Assembly: GCF_040149665.1 (NCBI RefSeq)
Contig: NZ_JBEFLP010000001.1
Span: 1,736,001-1,800,000 of the forward strand
Reading direction: 5' to 3'
Source of the DNA: Sulfitobacter sp. HNIBRBA3233
GTDB taxonomy: Bacteria; Pseudomonadota; Alphaproteobacteria; Rhodobacterales; Rhodobacteraceae
Length of the DNA: 64,000 bases
Made by a program: the position numbers and the translations under genes. Positions 55,829 to 64,000 of the stretch are shown here, piece by piece. The notes under the pieces are model-generated. The model made no database searches, was not told where the DNA came from, and was given only the letters and a program-made list of their open reading frames with translations. Numbering within the stretch: position 1 is the first letter of the stretch; each line of letters opens with the position of its first letter.

Positions 55829-56422
55829 TCACCGCGTCGTGCAGAATTCGATGGCGTCTTCCAAGCGGTCATCGCCCCAGAACAACTCCTCGCCCACGAC
55901 AAATGTCGGAGCCCCGAAGATGCCGAGCCGCCTCGCCTCGTCGGTTTCCGCATCGAGCCTCGCCACTGTTTCGGGGTCTTTCGCGATTTCCATGACCGAT
56001 GCAGCATCTTGGCCGATGTCATCAAGGCACTCGACCAGATCGCTTTCCTCCATCCCGCTGTGCTCGGTCTCGAACCATTTGCGGTAGTAAGATTGGATGA
56101 AATCCACACCCCATCCATGGTCCAGACCGATACGCGCTATTCGATTGCCGAGATGAGCCTGCATATTGGGATAGGGCGCTGGCAGGTTCGGCTCCAGTCC
56201 CAGTTTCGATGACTTTCGTGCCAAGTCGTGCCACATATACGCGGTCTTTGGAGAGCCTTCCTTGAACGGAAGTCCGCTCAGTTCTTCGAGTATCGACTTG
56301 AGCTGAAACGGGCGCCAACGCATGCCCAAATCGTTTCTCGAGCAAACCTCGGAGCAGCGCATGACACTCAGATATGTATAGGTGCTGCCAAGGGAAAACC
56401 AAAAATCAATGCACCTAGTCAT
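55829..56422 (-). CDS. DsbA family protein, 2-hydroxychromene-2-carboxylate isomerase-like
   Basis: A 197-residue thioredoxin-fold protein of the kappa-GST/HCCA isomerase branch. The N terminus has FWFSLGSTYTYLSVM, with Ser in place of the DsbA CxxC, as expected for glutathione-using isomerases. GIFGAPTFVVGEELFWGDDR near 165 is the conserved C-terminal block with cis-Pro. HCCA isomerase acts in naphthalene breakdown, but most family members have other, unknown substrates. The cyclase gene follows by 6 bases, so they may be co-transcribed. Confidence 0.87.
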   Translation of the reverse strand: MTRCIDFWFSLGSTYTYLSVMRCSEVCSRNDLGMRWRPFQLKSILEELSGLPFKEGSPKTAYMWHDLARKSSKLGLEPNLPAPYPNMQAHLGNRIARIGLDHGWGVDFIQSYYRKWFETEHSGMEESDLVECLDDIGQDAASVMEIAKDPETVARLDAETDEARRLGIFGAPTFVVGEELFWGDDRLEDAIEFCTTR

Positions 56423-56542
56423 GTGTCCGCGCAGCCTCCTTACGTTATCTATCGTAAGGCAGAAGCCGGATTAAATCCAACTAAAAGCAGGGTGGGAGGA
56501 GGTGGGCTTCGAACCGAAGGTTCCTTAGGTTTTTTCCCAGCA

Positions 56543-58024
56543 TCAACTCCGCATCCTCGGTTTGTTGATCTGTTCGCGCCGACACCGTACCCGCATCGGA
56601 TCATCATGCGGCAGGGTGCGCCAGAAGCCATTACCCTTGGACCAATTCAGAAATTGGCTGAAGCTGTCGACCTGATCATCGTGTCGGCTGCGGGGAAAGC
56701 CCTGTAACTCGCGTTTAAATTCAGGGAGCCAGGGTGCCTCGCGCGGGAGGAGGACATTGCCAGCCTGCACCGGGGCACAGGCCGAGTTGAAACGGATTTC
56801 CTTGTTCTTTTCGGGGCGAACAAGGATGAACCGTGACTGGTCGGTCTGGCGGCATTCCTGTAGCAGGGGTCTGCCAGTTGCCGCATCCTCGATCAGGACC
56901 CGATCGGCTTTCCAAAGGTCACCGAGTGCGATTGCCTTGTGCTTGAGATCTGGAAAATCCAATCGACCACGGTATACATCCAAGAGATGCCACCTGTTCC
57001 CTTTGACCCCCCAGGTCGTGCACACGGAATAATCCGACCGAGGGTCTGCCGACATGCCGGTGTCCCAACTTTGGATGATCATCTGGTAGCCGTCGCGCTG
57101 TGCGACAGCCTCGTAGGTACCGAACCATTCCCACCTCAAGGGCGAGCCGTCAGGCGCGATCGGATTCTGCTGATATTGGCAGTTGAAAGTAGCCGCCCCC
57201 ATTTCGCGGCGCGTGCGTTCAAGGTCCTCAAGCCCCATGCGTTGGGGGAACAGCGCTTCACTGACATTGCGTCGATGGACCCTGCCCTGCCCCAGTGCCA
57301 CCACTTCGGATTTTTCGGCAATGGCTGGCAGCTCGAGATGCCGATATCCCCCTTTCCCCAGCAGATAGCCGGGCGGATCCATTTCGTGCAGGCGCTGCGC
57401 GATCATCACCACCCGGCCCTCCGAAGGGTTGTCAAACCGCGACAGCAAAGAACCGTCGATATAGTTCTGCGCCCTTTCAAGTTCGACCTCAGACGTGGCA
57501 TCCCCGGCCTTCATCAGATCGTCGATGATGATGTAGTCCGCGCCATGCCCGGTCACTGCACCGCCGATGGAGACGGATTTGCGTCCCCCACCGCTAGATG
57601 TCTTGAGCTCATCCATAGTGTTGCCGCGCTGAGCCAACCGAGTTCCGGGGAAGAGGCGGTGGTACCAGGCCGCATTCATGATCCGGAGGCAATCTCCGGA
57701 ATGTTTCTTGGCAAGATCGAGTCCGTAACTTGCAACAACGATCTTGGAATTTGGGTGATGCCCCAGCACGAAGGCCGCAAAGGCCACCGCCACCGTGATC
57801 GACTTGAGGTGTCGTGGCGGCACGTTAATGATTAACCGCTTGTTCTCACCTGCCCGAACTTTGTCCAACTCATGGCACATGGCTTCCACATGCCAGGTAG
57901 GCACGAACTGGGATGTCGCTCCGGGATGCAGCTCATCAAAGCAGCGCCAAACGAAGGCGTAAAAACTGGTGCGATATAGCGCATCAGTGATCATGCGGGC
58001 TTCAACAGGATCAATCTGTTTCAT
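56543..58024 (-). CDS. Phage terminase large subunit
   Basis: The motor that packages phage DNA, 493 residues. The ATPase site is the variant Walker A NVPPRHLKSI near residue 68, with Walker B DYIIIDDLM near 150. The nuclease half has SWDTGMSADPRSDYSVCTTW near 320 and DDQVDSFSQFLNW near 455. It overlaps the DUF5681 gene by four bases. No portal, capsid or tail genes are nearby, so it is a remnant or belongs to a small element without structural genes. Confidence 0.92.
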   Translation of the reverse strand: MKQIDPVEARMITDALYRTSFYAFVWRCFDELHPGATSQFVPTWHVEAMCHELDKVRAGENKRLIINVPPRHLKSITVAVAFAAFVLGHHPNSKIVVASYGLDLAKKHSGDCLRIMNAAWYHRLFPGTRLAQRGNTMDELKTSSGGGRKSVSIGGAVTGHGADYIIIDDLMKAGDATSEVELERAQNYIDGSLLSRFDNPSEGRVVMIAQRLHEMDPPGYLLGKGGYRHLELPAIAEKSEVVALGQGRVHRRNVSEALFPQRMGLEDLERTRREMGAATFNCQYQQNPIAPDGSPLRWEWFGTYEAVAQRDGYQMIIQSWDTGMSADPRSDYSVCTTWGVKGNRWHLLDVYRGRLDFPDLKHKAIALGDLWKADRVLIEDAATGRPLLQECRQTDQSRFILVRPEKNKEIRFNSACAPVQAGNVLLPREAPWLPEFKRELQGFPRSRHDDQVDSFSQFLNWSKGNGFWRTLPHDDPMRVRCRREQINKPRMRS

Positions 58025-58449
58025 GGCCCTGCCCCCCCATCATCCCCGGACCCACCCGATTCTTTTCGGATCTGGGCCGTGAAGTGCGCCAAAACCGCTT
58101 CGTCCGTTTTGTCCAGCGTAGTACCCATTGGCTGATCCATTTTAGTGCTGTCAGCTGATCCAACAAAAGAGCTGTCAATCGTCACGAGCATCCTCAAAGC
58201 TGCCATGTCGCCTTTAAGAGCAAGTTCCACCAAGCGCTTTGCGCCCGCCTCCGCCTTGGATATGTAGACGGAATGGTCGCCCTCCCGAACCATGATCTTC
58301 GCTTCCAATTCACGGTTGAGGCTAGCAATAAGTCCCTTGGCCCCTTTTGGTCGCCCTTTCGGATTGCCAGATTTTCCTTTTTGGAACCGGCTGGCTGTCG
58401 GCGGCTTGCCGTAACCCACTTCGTACTCGGGTTCATCCTTCTTAGACAT
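58021..58449 (-). CDS. DUF5681 family protein (probable terminase partner)
   Basis: A 142-residue protein with the DUF5681 signature at residues 8-38: YEVGYGKPP, then RFQKGKSGNPKGRPKGAKG. Such proteins commonly sit directly before terminase large subunits and may serve as the small, DNA-recognising subunit; that role is inference. It overlaps the terminase gene by four bases and the methyltransferase gene by eight. Confidence 0.85.
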   Translation of the reverse strand: MSKKDEPEYEVGYGKPPTASRFQKGKSGNPKGRPKGAKGLIASLNRELEAKIMVREGDHSVYISKAEAGAKRLVELALKGDMAALRMLVTIDSSFVGSADSTKMDQPMGTTLDKTDEAVLAHFTAQIRKESGGSGDDGGAGP

Positions 58450-59842
58450 CCTTGAGCTCCTTTTCAGTCAGGGCCGCGATAGCGTCATTACGCGCATTAA
58501 ATGTCTCGCCAGATCCGCTCAGTGCGGCCTCCTGCCCAGTCACTTCCTGCCAACGACGTATCGCGACATCGACATACAAAGGATCCAGCTCAATGAGCCG
58601 CGCCCTGCGGCCTGCCTTCTCAGCCGCCAGAAGCGTCGCCCCCGATCCACCAAAGGCGTCGAGCACGATGCTGCCGCGCTGGCTGACATCAAGAATGGCA
58701 TCGGCCACCAGTGCGGTTGGCTTGACCGTCGGGTGATCAACCAGATCAGCATCACGCCCAGCACCGAAGCTATTCACCCCCGCGTAATCCCAGACATTGG
58801 TGCGGTTGCGGCCATGCTTGCCGAGTTCTACATTGTTGACGTGGCGCGCACCGGGCTTCTTAAAGACGCAGACCAACTCGTGCTTGGATCGGTAGAGGCT
58901 ACCCATCCCGCCATTGGTCTTGTTCCAGACGCACAGGTTGATCAGATCCAACCCGCAGGCCCTGCCTTCGCCGATCAGCTCTTCGACGTGACGCCAGTCC
59001 ATGCAGATCATCGCAACGCCGCCTGCACACAGATTGTCGACCAGTCGCGTGATACTGGACTTGAGAAAGCTACGGAACTCAGATTTGGACATTTCTCCGG
59101 AGGCCATTGCAAACTCGCGGTGAGCACTGCCATTGCCGCTGCGCACATGGCCCTGCACCGCCACATTATAGGGCGGATCGGTAAAAATCATCGCGGCCAC
59201 TTCACCCTGCAAAACGGCCCTATGGCTCGCCTCTGCAAGCGCATCACCACAGTAGAGGCGGTGATCACCGAGGATCCAAAGATCGCCAGGTTGCGTCACG
59301 GCTGACTTATCCGGATCCGGGTCCTCGACTGTCTCAGTCGGTGCCGCCTCCGCCTCGGAGTTGCCGCCGATGATGATGTCGATCTGAGGTAGATTGAACC
59401 CAGTTACGTCGAGGTCAAAATCCAGTTCACCTGCGAGGTCCAGTTCGGCAAGATCGGCAAATTCTATCTGCAACGCCGTCTCGTTCCAGTCAGACAGTTC
59501 TGCCAAGCGGTTGTCAGCAATCCGCAACGCGCGGGCCTGTGCCGCGCTCAAATGATCTGCCAGTACAGTAGGCACGATGGGCAGACCAATCATCTTTGCC
59601 GCTTCATAGCGACCATGGCCCGCAATAATCACTCCTGATCTGTCGATCAGAATTGGTACGACAAAGCCAAAGGTCTCGACCGAGGTCGCCAGCCTTTTGA
59701 TACTCGCAGGATTGTGGATTCGGTTATTCTGCTTGTAGGGCTTCAGATCGCAAAGCGGTGTCTGGGTGACTGTGTCGGCCATCCAGATCAGTGGAGCAGG
59801 TGCCGGAACATCCTGTTTCGTTTTAGTGTTGGTGTGAGCCAT
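58442..59842 (-). CDS. ParB-like nuclease domain / DNA (adenine or cytosine-N4) methyltransferase fusion
   Basis: A 466-residue protein. Residues about 25-130 are a ParB/Srx-like domain (LIDRSGVIIAGHGRYEAAKM). The rest is a DNA methyltransferase of the beta class: catalytic TDPPYNV near 225 comes before the SAM-binding block VLDAFGGSGATLLAAEKAGR near 400. Such fusions are frequent in alphaproteobacterial prophages and may protect or mark the element's DNA. It leads a three-gene run with DUF5681 and terminase, and is divergent from the recombinase run. Confidence 0.92.
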   Translation of the reverse strand: MAHTNTKTKQDVPAPAPLIWMADTVTQTPLCDLKPYKQNNRIHNPASIKRLATSVETFGFVVPILIDRSGVIIAGHGRYEAAKMIGLPIVPTVLADHLSAAQARALRIADNRLAELSDWNETALQIEFADLAELDLAGELDFDLDVTGFNLPQIDIIIGGNSEAEAAPTETVEDPDPDKSAVTQPGDLWILGDHRLYCGDALAEASHRAVLQGEVAAMIFTDPPYNVAVQGHVRSGNGSAHREFAMASGEMSKSEFRSFLKSSITRLVDNLCAGGVAMICMDWRHVEELIGEGRACGLDLINLCVWNKTNGGMGSLYRSKHELVCVFKKPGARHVNNVELGKHGRNRTNVWDYAGVNSFGAGRDADLVDHPTVKPTALVADAILDVSQRGSIVLDAFGGSGATLLAAEKAGRRARLIELDPLYVDVAIRRWQEVTGQEAALSGSGETFNARNDAIAALTEKELKDV

Positions 59843-60370
59843 GTTGGCTTCCTCTCAAATGCGTCGGCGCGCGACACGGTTTCAAAAGGATCAGGTCGGG
59901 ATTTTTGGAGAGAGCATAGATAGCAACTCCCCGGACCGAGTGATCCGAGTTGTTGCCCTTTGGAATGCTCGATTTCGACCAAGATCAGATCGGATCTGGG
60001 TCTACAGCAAGCCTGGATCGGGTCCAGACGTACAGCGTGCTGCCACCAGGGCGGTAGTCGTGATGTTCCGATATGGAACGCCCTTAAGCTAGCCAACTTT
60101 CTCCTGACCGACAAGGCCTAAAACGACCTAAGCCATTGCTGACGAACAATCAATTACCTCCCACCAGCAATGCGCGCCGACGGCCGCGGGTCAAAATCCT
60201 GCTAGAATACCATCACGACGCGAGCCTCTCGCCATCCGTCCCGGCCTTCCGGCACAAAGGACTGGACTGCTCCGGTAAAGCACGCATCAATGGCCCCACG
60301 CCCGACCCTGTTTCGGGCGCTCCTCAGTACAGGGTCTGCACCCCGCAGCCCCGCGCAGAGGAGCAAGTGA
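59843..60370. other. Divergent regulatory region of the phage-like element
   Basis: A 528-base gap between the divergent methyltransferase and recombinase runs; no gene is supported. It contains a small palindrome, GTTCCGATATGGAAC at 60065-60079, and an inverted repeat with GACCCTGT/ACAGGGTC arms at 60304-60336. It should hold the promoters of both runs. Confidence 0.5.
60304..60336. promoter_or_regulatory. Inverted repeat upstream of the recombinase operon, candidate operator
   Basis: Perfect eight-base arms GACCCTGT (60304-60311) and ACAGGGTC (60329-60336) are separated by 17 bases and end 34 bases before the first gene of the recombinase run. The CCCTGT core recurs beyond the recombinase gene. 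Confidence 0.45.
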
Positions 60371-60598
60371 ATGTCAAAACCCAAGCAAACCAAGACCGCA
60401 AAAGTAACGGCCATGTTGCAGCGCCCGTCGGGCGCCACGCTGGAGGCGATCTGCAAAGCCACCGGCTGGCAGCCCCATTCGGCACGAGCAGCCTTGAGCG
60501 GGCTGCGCAAGGCCAACCATCAGATTGAACGCATCGCAAAGGAGGGAAGCGCCGCCTCCGTTTACCGGATTGTTTCCAGCACCGAGGCCCCGTCATGA
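60371..60598 (+). CDS. DUF3489-like small HTH protein
   Basis: A 75-residue basic protein with a winged-helix-like pattern: KVTAMLQRPSGATLEAICKA, then TGWQPHSARAALSGLRKA. Such DUF3489 proteins accompany DUF2924 and serine recombinases in alphaproteobacterial elements. A GAGGAG ribosome site lies about 10 bases before the ATG. It is coupled to the next gene by an ATGA overlap. It may regulate the run or assist recombination. Confidence 0.82.
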   Translation: MSKPKQTKTAKVTAMLQRPSGATLEAICKATGWQPHSARAALSGLRKANHQIERIAKEGSAASVYRIVSSTEAPS

Positions 60599-60999
60599 CG
60601 GTGACCGACATCGAGACCATGGACCGGGCCACATTGATCGACACCTGGTCTGCCTTATTGCGTACACCGGTGCCCAAAGGGCTGAGCAAAGCCTTGATGC
60701 GCCGGTTCCTAGCCATTGAGATGCAGACCCGCCGATACGGCGGCTTGACCAAGCAGGTGCGCAAAGCCTTGCGGCAGCCAAAGGACAATACACCACGCCC
60801 GAGGTCACCCGCCTTGAAGCCCGGCGGCCGGATACTGCGCGAGTGGAATGGGGTCACCCATGTGGTTGAGATCGGCGAAGATGGGTTCATATGGAAAGGC
60901 ACCCGATACCGGTCGCTTTCTGCCATTGCCCGCGAGATCACCGGCGCGCACTGGTCGGGCCCGCGGTTCTTTGGGCTGAATGGGGCATCCAAATCATGA
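60595..60999 (+). CDS. DUF2924 family protein
   Basis: A 134-residue basic protein. Recognisable DUF2924 features are LRTPVPKGLSKALMRRFLAI near residue 20, LKPGGRILREWNGVTHVVEI near 80, and YRSLSAIAREITGAHWSGPR near 105. It overlaps the genes on both sides by four bases and always keeps company with recombinases of the type that follows. It may be a recombination accessory or directionality factor; the biochemical role is unknown. Confidence 0.88.
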   Translation: MTVTDIETMDRATLIDTWSALLRTPVPKGLSKALMRRFLAIEMQTRRYGGLTKQVRKALRQPKDNTPRPRSPALKPGGRILREWNGVTHVVEIGEDGFIWKGTRYRSLSAIAREITGAHWSGPRFFGLNGASKS

Positions 61000-62666
61000 G
61001 TGCTGCCAGAATCCGCTGCGCCATCTATACGCGCAAGTCTACGGACGAGGGGTTGGATCAGGAGTCCAACTCACTGGATGCGCAACATGAGGCCTGTGCC
61101 GCCTATATCGCGAGCCAGAAGCACGAGGGCTGGAAGAGGCTGCCCGCACGATATGATGACGGTGGGATCTCCGGCGGCACGCTGGAGCGCCCTGCCCTGC
61201 AGCAACTCATGACGGATATCGATGCCGGGCGCGTTGACATGGTGGTAGTTTACAAGATCGACCGACTGACACGATCTCTCGCCGATTTTGCAAAGCTGGT
61301 GGAAAAGCTGGAGGCCGCAAACTGTTCGTTCGTTTCGGTCGCGCAAGCGTTCAACACGTCCTCTTCCATGGGGCGGCTGACGCTGAATGTCCTGTTGTCT
61401 TTCGCTCAATTCGAACGCGAGGTCACCGCCGAACGTAGCCGCGACAAGATCGCCGCGTCCAAGAAGAAAGGTCTCTGGATGGGAGGGATCCCGCCCCTTG
61501 GATATGATCCACATCCGGACAAGACACGCCGGGAGTTGGTGGTGAATGAGGTTTAGGCCGAAGTCGTTCGGCAGATATTCCAACTCTATGAGAGCCATCG
61601 CTGTCTGAGCGTGGTGGTGAGTGAGACAGACAGGCTGAGACTACAATCCAAGCGACACGTCTTTTCAACGGGGCGGACTCAAGGTGGCAATGCGTTCAGC
61701 CTTGGTCAGATTTATCATATGCTCACCAACCCTGTTTATCTCGGGACGATCCGTCACAAGGATCAGACTTTTGAAGGGCTGCACCCCGCGATCATCGACC
61801 AAGCCATCTGGGATCGGGTACACCAGCATCTCAAGTCCGCCAGCGCGCGCCGGCGCGGCGCAGCTGCAGGGCAAGCAACTGGATCGGACGCACCGCTCAA
61901 ATGCAAGGTGCGGGATGAGACCGGCGATATTCTGACGCCCACTCACACAGTACGGCGCGGCAAGCGGCTACCCTATTATGTCTCCAACCGGCTGATCTCG
62001 GGTGGCACTGATCCAACTGGCTGGCGACTCCCTGCGCAAGCCTTCGAGGATGCAGTCGTGCGCGCTATCTCCGATCACCTGCAAGATCATGCAGACCGAC
62101 ATGCCGTTCTCGGCACATGCGACGCTACAAGGTCAGAGATCGCATCAAACGCAGTTGGTGACCTGGCCAAAACGATCAGAACTGAGACTGCCCAACCGGC
62201 GTGTTCACTTATCTCAAACATTGTGATCGGACATGGTCGATTGCAAATCGCGGTTGATCAAACCGCGCTGGCTGCAGCCGTCGAACTCAAAACGGATGAC
62301 CTGCACGCCTCTCTTTACGCCATCGATGTTCCGTTCACATGCCGACGGCGCGGGGTTGAGACCAGAATCATCGCCGGAGATCGCGCCGCGGCAACGGACG
62401 AGACATTGCTCCGCGCCTTGCGCAACGCGCACGATTGGGCCGAATGCCTCAAATCTGGGGAGCCTCTCAAAACACTCGCCCAGCGCGTTGGACACTCTGA
62501 ACGCTACATCAGACGTGTGACGTCCCTGGTCTCTCTTTCACCCAAAATCCAGAGCGCGATCCTGGATGGAACACAGCCGCTTGAGATGACCCTTGAAACA
62601 CTGGTGCGCGCAGACATTCCGCTCGACTGGTCACACCAAGAGCAGCGCTTTGGATTTGGCAAATAG
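60996..62666 (+). pseudogene. Large serine recombinase interrupted by an amber codon
   Basis: The N-terminal resolvase domain is intact (CAIYTRKSTDEG with the nucleophile Ser near residue 14, DDGGISGGTLERPAL, YKIDRLTRSLADFAKL). Codon 187 (61554-61556) is TAG in place of the Glu or Gln expected in VVNEV-x-AEVVRQIF. The same frame then runs open to 62666 with the recombinase domain (SLGQIYHMLTNPVYLGTIRH) and a C-terminal DNA-binding part. Restoring one base would give a 556-residue integrase. Unless the amber codon is read through, the element cannot excise by itself. Confidence 0.85.
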
Positions 62667-62670
62667 CCAC

Positions 62671-62863
62671 TTCCCTGTTTGCGAATAACCGTTCCCTGAT
62701 ACACACCTGAACATTCCCTGTTCCGTCTAAAAATTTCCCTGTTATCTTCCTTAGGGAAATCCCATCTAAACCTCTGACTTTGCTTCTGTAATACACCTCC
62801 ACTCCCAGTGATTTTGGGTCAAATGCGCAAATTTCCCTGTAAATTGGTTATTATCAGGGAAAT
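62671..62863. repeat. Cluster of TTCCCTG repeats with two inverted pairs
   Basis: TTCCCTG occurs at 62671, 62692, 62714, 62735 and 62833, and its complement CAGGGAA at 62855. Two pairs form perfect inverted repeats: ATTTCCCT/AGGGAAAT at 62733-62760 and ATTTCCCTG/CAGGGAAAT at 62831-62863. The cluster starts 5 bases after the recombinase stop, in an A+T-rich gap of about 360 bases before tRNA-Arg that contains no gene. Confidence 0.75.
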
Positions 62864-63029
62864 ACCCAGAAAACCGGACCGGCGTTTTGAGCACAGTGAG
62901 ACGACTGGCATTCAACCTGCCAATGGGCCCACCACGGGGCGTCTCTGTTGGTGTGGGGGTTTCGCAAATAGCGGGAATTGCGCAAAAATTCTGCGCTGTT
63001 CGGTCATCGAAAATGGAGACAAGGGTGGG

Positions 63030-63106
63030 TGGCGGACCGAGGAGGATTCGAACCCCCGACCCCTTGATTCGTAGTCAAGTACTCTATCCAGCTGAGCTAT
63101 CGGTCC
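63030..63106 (-). tRNA. tRNA-Arg (anticodon ACG)
   Basis: A full 77-base cloverleaf read on the minus strand. The acceptor stem starts GGACCGA and the D arm GCTCAGCTGGATAGAGT follows. The anticodon stem-loop TTGACTACGAATCAA has anticodon ACG. The T arm contains GGTTCGAATCC, and the 3' CCA is encoded. It marks the edge of the accessory region. Confidence 0.95.
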
Positions 63107-63184
63107 ACTGGCGGCGGGTTTAGTCCGCCCGCGCGGGGTATGCAAGCCCTTCTCTCCGCGAATTTCACCTTTGTCGAAAAAACC

Positions 63185-64000
63185 TCAGCCCGATCTGTCG
63201 CCCTTGGGGAATCGCAGACGGAATTCGGTCCCCTCGGGGCCGGTTCTCGCCAGCCGGATGGTTCCGCCGTGGCCGCGGATCAGCTCTGCCGAGATGGCGA
63301 GGCCAAGCCCACTTCCGCCCTTGCTCATGGAGCCCTGAAACGGCTCGAACAGATGCGCCTGCGCTTTTCCCGGAATGCCGGGGCCGGTGTCTGTCAGGGT
63401 AATCAGCCATGCGTCGCTGACCTCCTCGGCCTGTACCACGATGTCGCCGGGGTTGCCCGTTGCGGCGATAGACTGGCGGGCGTTGCGGACAAGATTGCTC
63501 AGCACGCGGTGCAACTGCTCGGGATCGGCAGGCAGATGTAAATGCTGCGGCACATCGGCCCGCAGGGTGATCGGCGCCTCCCCGACGGCCAGACGCTCTC
63601 CGTCCAGCACATCCTCGACCAGCGGCGCGAGGTGCACACGGGACATGGTCGGGGTCGGCTCTTCGGCCTTGCCGAAGGCAAGTGTCGATTCGCACAGATG
63701 AACCGCGCGGGTGATAGAGCCGACAAGCTTGGGCGCCATACGCCCCACGACAGGGTCCTCGGATGCCTCGATGCGGTCCGTAAACAGCTGCGCCGAAGTG
63801 AGGATATTGCGCAGATCATGGCTGATCTTGCTGACGGCAGCACCCAGTTGGGCCAGCCGCTCTTTCTGGCGCAGCGCCGCTGTCAGTTCGGTCTGGAGCG
63901 ACTTCAGCGCCTCTTCGGCCTCGCGCAACTCGCGTATCCCCGCCGAGGGCGCGATGATGCGGCGCGCGTCTTCGGGCGCGTCCGCATAGCGCTGCATGTG
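63185..64000 (-). CDS. Sensor histidine kinase, C-terminal part
   Basis: The visible 270 or so residues contain the end of a HAMP-like linker (ADAPEDARRIIAPSAGIREL), a short coiled coil, the H box (VSKISHDLRNILTSAQLF near residue 57), the N box (LSNLVRNARQSIAATG) and the G boxes (DTGPGIPGKAQ, GSGLGLAIS). The frame is open at the right window edge, so the sensor and membrane parts lie outside. It ends 78 bases from tRNA-Arg. Confidence 0.9.
   Translation of the reverse strand, partial: HMQRYADAPEDARRIIAPSAGIRELREAEEALKSLQTELTAALRQKERLAQLGAAVSKISHDLRNILTSAQLFTDRIEASEDPVVGRMAPKLVGSITRAVHLCESTLAFGKAEEPTPTMSRVHLAPLVEDVLDGERLAVGEAPITLRADVPQHLHLPADPEQLHRVLSNLVRNARQSIAATGNPGDIVVQAEEVSDAWLITLTDTGPGIPGKAQAHLFEPFQGSMSKGGSGLGLAISAELIRGHGGTIRLARTGPEGTEFRLRFPKGDRSG

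Noticed and set aside
56543-59842. Part of a gene transfer agent cluster
   Set aside because: The Rhodobacterales GTA cluster continues with portal, protease and capsid genes; here the terminase is joined to DUF5681 and a methyltransferase with no structural genes.
60065-60079. LexA box at GTTCCGATATGGAAC
   Set aside because: The alphaproteobacterial LexA site is a direct repeat GTTC-N7-GTTC; this is GTTC-N7-GAAC, so it is noted only as a small palindrome.
62671-62863. Possible CRISPR array
   Set aside because: The repeated unit is only 7-9 bases, spacing is irregular, and copies occur in both orientations; no cas genes are present.

Overview
The window is high-GC DNA with the gene content and gene order of an alphaproteobacterium of the Rhodobacteraceae (marine Roseobacter type). 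Pointers are the pyrB to pyrC-like to plsY cluster, the uvrC-pgsA-moaD-moaE operon, a CIO-type cytochrome bd oxidase with a DUF2474 partner, and a divergent two-component system/DegP pair. All family names come from reading motifs in the translated sequence; no database search was run.

Layout. 1-9.3 kb: the end of a Sua5 gene, YqgE, a DsbD-N-like periplasmic protein, an RND efflux pump with its adaptor, MoaB, a LysE exporter and a family 4-like uracil-DNA glycosylase. 9.3-14.5 kb: a pyrimidine/lipid operon (pyrB, three small membrane or anchored unknowns, a dihydroorotase homologue that has lost its metal ligands, plsY) and a DUF805 protein. 14.5-24.4 kb: gshA, rsmE, ubiA, an OmpA/BON envelope protein with a coiled-coil partner, UspA, and uvrC-pgsA-moaD-moaE. 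24.7-33.8 kb: an SDR, a Ca/Na exchanger, an S49 peptidase, an ABC-2 exporter, a DMT transporter, a quinone oxidoreductase and cydAB. 33.9-39.6 kb: a histidine kinase/response regulator pair divergent from a DegP-like protease, a PCu(A)C copper chaperone and fumarylacetoacetase.

39.6-44.6 kb holds the most striking gene: a 1066-residue cytoplasmic reductive dehalogenase of the self-sufficient BhbA/NpRdhA type, fused to its own flavin reductase and [2Fe-2S] ferredoxin domain. It lies downstream of a MarR regulator that has a perfect palindrome in its upstream region. A flavodoxin-like and a VOC protein follow.

44.6-63.0 kb looks like an accessory island ending at tRNA-Arg(ACG). It contains three IS6-family copies (one intact, two decayed in different ways) around an AidB-like acyl-CoA dehydrogenase, a sodium:solute symporter with an overlapping small membrane protein, and putA. 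Next come a class III cyclase with TPR repeats and a DsbA/HCCA-isomerase-like gene. Last is a compact phage-like module: a terminase large subunit, a DUF5681 protein and a ParB-methyltransferase facing one way, and a DUF3489-like protein, a DUF2924-like protein and a serine recombinase broken by one amber codon facing the other. No capsid, portal or tail genes are present. CCCTGT-core inverted repeats lie on both sides of the recombinase module. The window closes with the C-terminal half of a sensor histidine kinase.
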